Below are positions 56,464 to 64,000 of a DNA stretch of 64,000 bases, piece after piece. Each line of letters starts with the position of its first letter. The stretch's first letter is position 1. Source of the stretch: Cerioporus squamosus (Eukaryota; Basidiomycota; Agaricomycetes; Polyporales; Polyporaceae). The stretch covers positions 1 to 64,000 of the forward strand of contig JABYQS010000090.1 of the NCBI GenBank assembly GCA_022592435.1, given 5' to 3'. Below the pieces are notes generated by a model, which was not told where the DNA came from, searched no databases, and saw only the letters and a list, made by a program, of their open reading frames with translations. The position numbers were made by a program, and so were the translations under genes.

Positions 56464-59400
56464 GCTGGCTGGACGAGCAGGACAGGAGGATGGGTGGGAT
56501 CGATGTGCTGGATGATCTCTCTCCCCCACCCACCGCCAACCTAAATCCCCAGCCGATCAGGCAGGTCGTTCTCACACCCCGCGCCCTCTGCCGTCCCGCC
56601 GCCAGCGCCCGCTGCGTCCCCCGTCTGCGCCCATCCTGCGCCCACCGTCGCTCGCAGCGCCGACGGCCATCCTGCCATCGCCCGCAGGCCAGCCTGCCGT
56701 TCCCATCACTCCTCGCTGCTGCATTTCCCAGCGTCGCTGCAAATCTTCCTGCCCAAAACGTCATTCGCACCCCAGATTCCATCGGGCTGCTGCAGCGCCC
56801 GTGCAACCGGGGCCCAGGCCTCCTCGTCCCATCACCACCCCGCCACTGCTATGCAGACCATCCTGAAACTCGGCCAGCAAGCCACTGACGCACGACACAA
56901 CCATCGCAACAAATCGCCCGCTAGTCAACCTGCGACGGTGACCTCAATCCGGGCTGCTGCAGGCTGCTGCTCGGCCGAAAAACATTGACCTCACCATGAC
57001 TTCAGAATCACCACGGCCGCAAACTGCTCGCCGATCGATATCGTCTCACCGCCGGAGGTGGCATTACTCAATAGTGACCAACAGGACCACATATCTCCGT
57101 TTTTCGCGGCGGAGCCCCGATGTCCAAAACTTTACCGCCGATTGGCCTTCCCCGGCGCCCGCGCTCAAGTTAACACGGGGTTCGGTGTGCACGTCCGCGA
57201 CATTGAACAGTCGCCGAGCACGTACAAGGACGCTCGACGACGCACTTCAAGGACAGCTAGCGGCATAGCGACTGTTCAAACGAGCCTCCTCACAGAGTCA
57301 GAAGAGCACAACGGTCCTTCTGGTGCGCTCCTGGGTAGGTCCGGATTCCGAAGCCCCAGTTTGTCCCCCGGACGGGAGTACGTTTACGACCGGCATATTG
57401 CCAAGCCACGACGCCTCTGCTCGAATGACTCGTTCCATAACCATATGCGTATATTGCTCAGGAACCGATAGGCTCACCATCGGCGTCGACGAGCCCAGCG
57501 ACCCCGCCGGGGCCCCTCACAGCGGGCTTACGACTTGACAGTTCGGCCACGGCGCCAGCGGTCTGCGGCGAGATTAGAGTTGAGTTATCGTAGGTTATCG
57601 TCCACGCATGCGGCCGTCGCGGTCTTCTGACTTTCGCGTGTCGCCGCAGGGACGGGCACGAGTGCCGCGGGAAGGCCGCGCTTGACGTACGGCGAACTTC
57701 CCAGCCACAGGCCACGACCGCGCACGAGCACAAGCGGACCATGTTTGTACGTGCGCACGGGCCCCGACCTGCATCGTTCTTACGTTCATTCGTGGTGGTC
57801 GCTCCGGGGCGGGAAACGCGCCTGCACCTGACACGGACGATCATCTGACGTTCGCTGGACTGGCGCAGAGAATGGACAAGGAATGGACATACTGCTCTGA
57901 CCCCGACGCCGGGCCCTGGATCCTGTGTCCTGTGTCCTGGATCATCTGTTCGGCGACTGCGAGCTATCGCATACACCCGCAGTTCCTACTCGAGACTTGC
58001 CCGAGTGCAGGCAAGTGCGCCAGAGCCAGAGCTGGCAATGAAGCGTCCATGGCGTCGGGTGTTTCGAGGGAGTCCCGCTACTGAGTACTGAGTACTGAGT
58101 GTTGAACGTCGGCACTGCACTGCGAAGGTCATCCGTAGGCGAGTCAGTCTAGCCTGGACCATGAGAACTCGTCCATCGCAACACGGCGGACACCGGCTAC
58201 CTATGGCAAGTAAGGTTGAGACGCCGGCCCGCACCCGTTCGCTCATTCATTTCGGGTCCACTCAGCAGAAATAGCCAACTGAAGGGTGAACCTAGAGCGC
58301 ATAAGATTCAGAAGTCTCCATGCAGCGATGTTATGTATCGTCACAGAGCCCGGCTCGGCAGAGTGCACGTCGTCCACGCTCAGACTGCACGTAAAACCCG
58401 CGCCCACGGGACGAGCGTATATGGAAGTCGGTGGTCGCTCGGGGAGAGCCAGGGGTGTCCGCCGCGACCCGTTGATACCAGCCCTACCAAGTCCGAACGC
58501 GATTGGACGTGCAAAGGCTTTCCTGGGCGGCACACGTCAAGCCGAAGCTGGCGCAGGGGCGCCCCGAGGGCGCGTAGTATCGAGGACGCGAGGCTACTCA
58601 CCGCCGATGAGCCCAGTTGGGAGCTCCAGTTGCCGCATCCTGCAGTCATCTTCAGCCTGCGTGAGAGTAGTCCCGCCCCCTCGGATGCTCACCATATAGA
58701 GGCACTGTGGTGCGATTTGCGTCCCGCGGCCATCTCCCGAATGCACGACCATTTCCGAGAACTAGTCATGGCTGGCGAGAGTGCCTGGTACCTCGGGCAC
58801 CGCGTCTTCTTGTGTCCGTGAACTCGGGGTTCCTCGACAATTTCGGCGACCTGACCTCGAGGATCCGCAACTAGAAGGAACGGAGCGTGTGGCGAACAGC
58901 AACTCCTGACCCGTGGGCTGCGCGGCGGGGAGCGGCCAAGAAGCGTGCACATCGTCCTGCGCCTGCGATAGGAAGACATCAGCCTATCGTGCTGGTCAGT
59001 CTTGGCACGGGAGCGGGGGGAGTCCTCGGAGATGCGCCGATCTGTGTGGATGGTAAGAGGTTGTCCGGTAGTGGCAGCCGTGAAGGTGTCGTTCATCGAA
59101 GCTCTATCTGAGCTGTTGGGTGGACTTGTGGAGCATACGCTGACTACAGTCGTATAGGACTCATGTACCCCACGAATAGAGCTCTTCCCGAACCCGGCTC
59201 TATATAACAAGCTTTAAGTACTGTGAAACGCCGGGGGTTAAGAGACGTTCGTTAGCCACGCGAGACATGTGAAGGAAGAGGCAACAGAACATGCTCACAC
59301 TGGTCCTCACGACGTCGGGTACCACAGAACGTCAACGGGCTCCTGGCGGATGTTCAGTGTCGACTCCATGGTGATGACGTGCACGGATTCAAGCACACAG

Positions 59401-59899
59401 CTTCCGAGGAGAGGCATGGCAACGACAACGGACAACGTGTGGCTTCTCCTCCATGAGTACGTTTGTACCATATTTCACCGAAAGACGGTGGGGCTTGCAG
59501 CACGACTCGGAGTGACGAGCCCCAGGGGGTAGTCTTCAGGTGGTGCTTGGACACAAAACGACACCATGCTACATAAGTACTAGCGAGTCCGAGGGGCAAA
59601 GAAGTTCTCGATCTACAGACCCTCACCTGAAGTCATCAGTAGAGCATTCATTCGAGCTGGACAAGGACGTCCAGCAGACTTGCAGCAGACAGCAATGGTT
59701 TGTTGGATCAAGGTGGGAGAGGAGCGGAACTGAGAACACGAGGCGCTGGCGCAGCTTGTGGGCCAGCCAGCACTGCCACTTCGGCGCTCCGCCACAGGTA
59801 TGACGCCACGCTGCGGACGACGTGGTTCAAACGTTCACAACTGACCGCCACTCTGTAGAGCTTCGACGCGGTTAACTTCAACCTCTACAAGTTCTGCCC
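56464..59899. other. Long region with no gene confidently recognised
   Basis: About 3.4 kb. The left end is the promoter of the RA-PH gene. At 58560-59101 on the minus strand there are hints of a small spliced gene: MNDTFTAATTGQPLTIHTDR at 59101, and a frame with VVHSGDGRGTQIAPQCLYM joined across a GTGAGC...CACGCAG intron to AEDDCRMRQLELPTGLIGG. I cannot complete it or name it. A TATATAA at about 59210 (plus) is a possible promoter element. The open stretch of about 200 codons at 58216-58821 (plus) looks like an antisense shadow. Confidence 0.35.
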
Positions 59900-61276
59900 A
59901 TGTCTGTGTCTGAGATTGATGACAAGGCGGCGCTCCCGGGAGAGTACATTGGGGGGGACGTACCGACACCATACACCGAGGACGTCCCCGAGAACCTGCG
60001 ACGGGCCACCGGGAGGTTGCAGTTCCCCCCGTCCTATGTCGTTGTTGGTTTCTACAGGCTCATCACGGACAAGAACCTACGGGGTCCTGCATGGCAGAAG
60101 TGCAAGCATGGCCTTGCACGCGGTGCTTCAGTTGGGCTCATTTGGGTGAGTAGCCATGTTGTCCGCGGACGGAACTCGTCGACCACATGCTGACACCTCA
60201 CGCAGGCGGCTGGAACGTACAAGGTCCAAAAGATATTCGTTGAATACTTTCTCATCAAGTGAGCTGGCCTCTTAGTTCGGACACTCACAATGCTCACAAA
60301 CATTAGCTCCCCTCGTGTGACGGGTCTGTCTAAGGAGGGCCTCTTCGGCATTCCGATGCCATTCGACGTTCCTACCTGTGCGTCCCAAACTCACCCCATG
60401 GTCCTGTCGTCTGCCCTTCTGACTGTCGGAGCCTGCAGACGCAACGCTGTTCTTCTTGTCCAGCCAAGTCTCCGCGATCATCTACTACTTCCTGTCGCGC
60501 AACATCCGCGTCGCGCGCGAGCGTGCATACGAGCAGACCATCCAGTCACGCGGCAAGGGCGCGGACTGGTGGCGCCCGTACGTTGAGGAATGGGACAACC
60601 CCCCTAAGGTGGTCAAGGTTAAGTGGGGCTGGAGTGTGTTCATGAGCGGTCCTATGGGACGCATTGTCTCTAAACGTGAGTACATAGACGATGGCTACTA
60701 CTCACCGATAACAAGTTGGCGCATGACTGACCTCGGACGCGCTTTGATAGTTATTGCGTTTCCACTGCACTTCGTCCCCTTTGCTGGGATGTTCATCGTG
60801 GCGTGGTTCAGGGCACTCGGAACCGCGCGGTACCTGCACGAGCCTGTAAGTCCCACCTCGCGTTGCGCGACCCATTTACTGACCCCCGGTGTTGCAGTAC
60901 TACAAGGCAAAGCGTATGACTCCCGAGCAGATAGCGACCTTCATTGAGGAGCGCAAGTGGGACTACCGAGGTAGGTTGCAGTTGCGTGTATTCAACCTCT
61001 CTGCGATGGAACGCTGAACTCTGCTTTCCTCGCAGCGTTCGGTTTCGCGGCGGCCCTTGCAGAGCGCATCCCCATCATCGGCCTCATCTTCTCGATCTCA
61101 AACCGCATTGGCGCAGCGATGTGGGCGCATGGTATGCCACTTCCCTCAATACGATCTATGAAAGTACTGACATGGTCGCCGCAGACCTCGAGAAGAGACA
61201 ACACTACGTGGCCGCTGTGAAGGCGGGTCTTGCTCCTGGCACCCAGGACTTGAACTCGAAACCCAAGGCAGACTAG
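59900..61276 (+). CDS. EI24/Lds1-Rrt8-like integral membrane protein
   Basis: Starts MSVSEIDDKAALPGEYIGGD. The first exon carries YVVVGFYRLITDKNLRGPAW and the first hydrophobic stretch (GLARGASVGLIW). Later exons give VRLTG-like and Pro-rich loops, RAYEQTIQSRGKGADWWRPY, then FPLHFVPFAGMFIVAWF with RALGTARYLHEP. The last exons give YYKAKRMTPEQIATFIEERK, FGFAAALAERIPIIGLIFSI and NRIGAAMWAHDLEKRQH. It stops after NSKPKAD at 61276. The TARYLHEPYY...WDYRAFGFAAALAE order is that of fungal EI24-related proteins such as yeast Lds1, Lds2 and Rrt8, linked to lipid droplets and the outer spore wall. The function here is inferred from that family. Six or seven exons, with good GTGAGT donors. Confidence 0.75.
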
Positions 61277-61831
61277 GCGACTTCAAGTCGCCTCCACACG
61301 CTGCCTCTGGATGACGGATATGTACTGTACGGTAACGATACTATGACGTTGGACCTACTTTCTTTGGAGCTCAGTCTGTACTAGACGCGCACACGACCCT
61401 CCTACCCGCCATCATCACCATGGCCGCCTCTCATGATCAGCCATGGTTTCTTCTTCCTGGACGCGTCCCTACTTCACTATTCGCGAATCGCGAGCCATCA
61501 TTTGAAGTATCGTCCGCCTGCCAGTGTTGACGCGACTGTCTGACATACGACATCCGGCACTACTTATCGGCGTCGCTGATACTGCATTCGGGGATCCGTA
61601 CGTATCAGCATCATCCCCGAGAAAGTCACAGTGATGATGGAACACGGAGCCTCGCGCGTGCTCTAGCTCTCCTTCTTACGCACACACGGATCGGGCCTTG
61701 TCTAGGGAGCGCACTGCAGGACGTTCTCTCCCTACTTACCGTGACACTGAGACGGTCCGATCTAGCGTACACCAGGGCCGCACGCCGTTCAGGTACCACG
61801 ACGCATCTCGGTCACCTCTGTCTCCCAAAGC
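61277..61831. other. Intergenic region between two plus-strand genes
   Basis: About 550 bp containing the 3' flank of the membrane-protein gene and the promoter of the hydrolase gene. No gene is evident. Confidence 0.45.
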
Positions 61832-62820
61832 ATGTCCTGTCCCGACTGTGTCACTGGCTACGTGCACACCGACACGCCGAAGGGCACCGAGATCAAGGTC
61901 GCGAACATCAACGCTTACGCAACTGGGGACGAGGCGTCGAAGCGCATCATAGTCATCGGCGCGGACATCTTTGGGTGGAAGTTTGTAAACACGCGGCTGC
62001 TCGCGGACGAGTATGCTGCGAAGGGCTTCAGGGTGATTGTGCCCGACTTCTTCAATGGTGAGCACATCATTTAGCTTGTTTGTGTGGAACGCACAGAGCG
62101 ATTGCGCGCGTATCCATTCCTCCAATGCTTCAGAATGCACAGCGGAGGTGGGTGAGAGCTGACTGCTCAAACGACGCAGGCTGGGAACTCCCGATGTGGA
62201 CGCTCACCTCGAACGACCCAAACGACCCTTCCCCCTCCCTTTTCAAACGCTACGTCCTCGCGCCCGCGTCGCTCTTCATTCTCGTCCCTTTCGTCATCCG
62301 CAACATTGGCCGGCAAGTGTCCACGCTTACATCCATCGTCTCGGCCCTGCGCACCGCGCACCCCGACGCGAAGATCGGGTTTGTGGGCTTCTGCTGGGGC
62401 GGCCGCTTCGCCATCTCGCAGAACTTCCAGTTCGACGCGACGGTCGCGTGCCACCCGTCCCTCGTGAAGTTCCCTGCGGAACTGGACGGTATCAAGGCCC
62501 CGTTCAGCCTTGCAGTCGCGGAGACCGATCGTATGTTCGACAGGAAGAAGGCGGAGGAGACGGAGAAGATTCTGAAGGAGAGGGGCTTGAAGGACGTCGA
62601 GGTCGTGGTGTACGAGGGCGTGCACCATGGCTGGACGACGCGCGCGAACCTGGCAGATGAGAAACAGAAGCAGGGGAGGGACAATGCGGTGAAGCAGGTC
62701 GTCGGTTGGTTCGAGAAGTACTTGACGAGCGAGGATCCTAAGGCGTCGGAGTCGGCTCCTGCTACGCACCCTACCCCTGCTGATGCTCCTCATGCTCCCG
62801 CTCCGTCGCACGAAGCATAG
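61832..62820 (+). CDS. Dienelactone hydrolase family protein
   Basis: Alpha/beta-hydrolase of the DLH family, which opens lactone rings made in aromatic-compound breakdown. Exon 1 starts MSCPDCVTGYVHTDTPKGTE and runs to GFRVIVPDFFNG. After one intron of about 120 bp, exon 2 continues WELPMWTLTSNDPNDPSPSL. The nucleophile elbow is GFCWGGRFA, with Cys in place of the usual Ser, as in classic DLH. The likely acid is in AVAETDRMF and the catalytic His in YEGVHHGWTTR. The C-terminus adds a Pro/Ala tail (ESAPATHPTPADAPHAPAP) absent from most relatives. All three catalytic residues are present, so it should be active. Confidence 0.92.
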
Positions 62821-63126
62821 TATGCTCACCTCGCGCATCATCCGAACGCCACTATCCTCCACTTCGGCTTTGGGAGGTAGCGCTTGGAGGTACAGCTTGC
62901 GTAAGGCTGGACGCGGAGACCGTGGCGTGACGTTCCGTACTCGGGGCAAGTGACTCGCGCGACTGCAGCAGGGGACGCACTCGAGAATCGAGAAAGGAGG
63001 AAGAAACACGGAAGGCAGACAATATATAGGAAATAATCAGTAAACCAGCAATCGATACAATGTACAATACTACGGAACTCTATACCACTATACCACAACA
63101 TGAAGACCTGTCCGTTACTCTAGAGT
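62821..63126. other. Intergenic region between convergent genes
   Basis: About 300 bp of 3' flanks of the hydrolase and kinase genes. Nothing else is seen. Confidence 0.5.
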
Positions 63127-64000
63127 CTAGGGTAGTCCGACTTTGCCTTGCGAGGGCGAGTTGGACGCCTCGTCGGAGGCTCGGCATTGAGTACAGCAGG
63201 AAGGGAGTGTACCGTCGACATCTTGCGCTGTCCTCTTGTTGGACGTGTTGCCTGGCACGTACGTTGGACCAATCGGCTTCGTGGAGAACCAATCGGCAGG
63301 AACCCGGTCTCCCTCCTTGTCGTCGGCTGCCCAATCCATCATCGCGTACTTCCTGAGCGACAGGACGAAGAGCTGGGGATTCGAGACAGTGAGTGCCAGC
63401 TCTCGCTCTTGTTCGGTAGGCGGGTTCTCCTCGGGCTCGGAAGGAGGGGAACGCTCGAGTTGCGCAAGTACTTTGTCATCCACCTTGAAAGGTGGTGGGG
63501 CAAGCTTGCGGCGAAGACGAGACGCTCCGGAGGTGGAAGTGGTGGGAGTGGTCGCCTTGACCTTCACCTGAGCTTTGGTCTTCTGCTGGGCCTCGTCGTA
63601 CTCCTTGACGATGTAGTAAGCCCGGAAGGACCGCAGCAGGGTGTCCAACAGCTGGTCCATGGGGCTGTCAAACTTCAACCGAGTCTTCGTATCATTCTTG
63701 ATGATGAGCTTCCCAGACTGGATGGCATTCTCCTTCTTGTGGCCGCAGGTGTATGCGCCATCGACGTAGTTGAAGATGTCGAAGAAGTCTTCGAGCCAGT
63801 TGGGGACACTTGTGCAGTTCGACTTGAGGTAACGCACAGCGTGATAGAGGAGGACGTAAAAGAGTGACTCCAGGTCGTCGGGAATCTCGACAACCTTGCC
63901 AGGGCGGTTGAGGAGCGCGACCGACATGTACTGCCACGTACCCTGCAATTTCCGTTAGTATCCCGAGTAAGTGATAGCAACGGAAGTACACTCACTGTAC
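63127..64000 (-). CDS. Fungal-type protein kinase (FunK1), C-terminal part only
   Basis: The gene runs off the right edge of the window, so its N-terminus and most of the kinase core are missing. An intron occupies about 63950-63994 (GTGAGT donor, CTAAC branch, TGCAG acceptor). The exon beginning GTWQYMSVALLNRPGKVVEI follows. PDDLESLFYVLLYHAVRYLK is the hallmark of the FunK1 C-lobe common in basidiomycetes. After that come a helical stretch (SPMDQLLDTLLRSFRAYYIV) and a charged, disordered tail with Lys-rich and Glu/Pro-rich segments ending at 63127. The tail includes CCTQCRASDEASNSPSQGK. The catalytic loop is outside the window, so activity cannot be judged. Confidence 0.8.

Noticed and set aside
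58216..58821. 201-codon plus frame
   Set aside because: No motif. A spliced minus-strand reading of the same stretch looks more protein-like.

Overview
The window is fungal nuclear DNA, almost certainly from an Agaricomycete and probably a wood-decay polypore-type basidiomycete. The evidence is dense protein-coding genes on both strands, many introns of about 50-90 bp with GT...CTRAC...AG signals, several cytochrome P450 genes, a fungal-type protein kinase (FunK1), and a degraded reverse transcriptase of the kind common in basidiomycetes. All gene models below were read by eye from exon and splice signals, so exon edges can be off by a few bases.

Layout. 1-4.2 kb: the 3' part of an unrecognised coiled-coil gene, then a KDM3-type JmjC histone demethylase gene. 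4.6-13.1 kb: accessory DNA with a three-copy 288-bp tandem array, a decayed RNase H/reverse transcriptase element, a frameshifted hypothetical gene and a MITE-like repeat that truncates a P450 fragment. 13.1-19.4 kb: one P450 fragment and two apparently intact P450 genes of one subfamily, all on the minus strand, followed by two fold-back repeats. 20.3-24.1 kb: a Pex24/dysferlin-domain peroxisomal membrane protein gene and an HNH-like gene with a Gly/His repeat tail. 24.2-29 kb: two P450 genes of a second subfamily.

30-34.5 kb is a compact housekeeping block: mitochondrial porin (VDAC), a rhodanese/Cdc25-like phosphatase, COX20, U2 snRNA and a tRNA-Gly(GCC)-like gene. 34.6-44 kb holds a small conserved-looking gene, a P450 of a third family, an LYR-motif mitochondrial protein, a secreted aspartic protease and an F-box protein. 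44.3-56.5 kb is a second housekeeping block: cofilin, alpha-actinin, the FACT subunit POB3 and a large RA-PH scaffold protein. 59.9-64 kb holds an EI24/Lds-like membrane protein, a dienelactone hydrolase and the C-terminal part of a FunK1 kinase.

The P450s, dienelactone hydrolase and aspartic protease fit a saprotroph that oxidises and cleaves plant-derived aromatics and protein. Porin, COX20 and the LYR protein serve mitochondria. Cofilin and alpha-actinin act on actin. POB3, the JmjC protein and U2 act on chromatin and RNA. No complete new defence or mobile system was found. The most unusual signals are a 14-nt microexon shared by three P450 genes at the oxygen-binding I-helix, the P450-truncating MITE-like element, the paired fold-back elements, and a tRNA-Gly gene with an altered T-loop.
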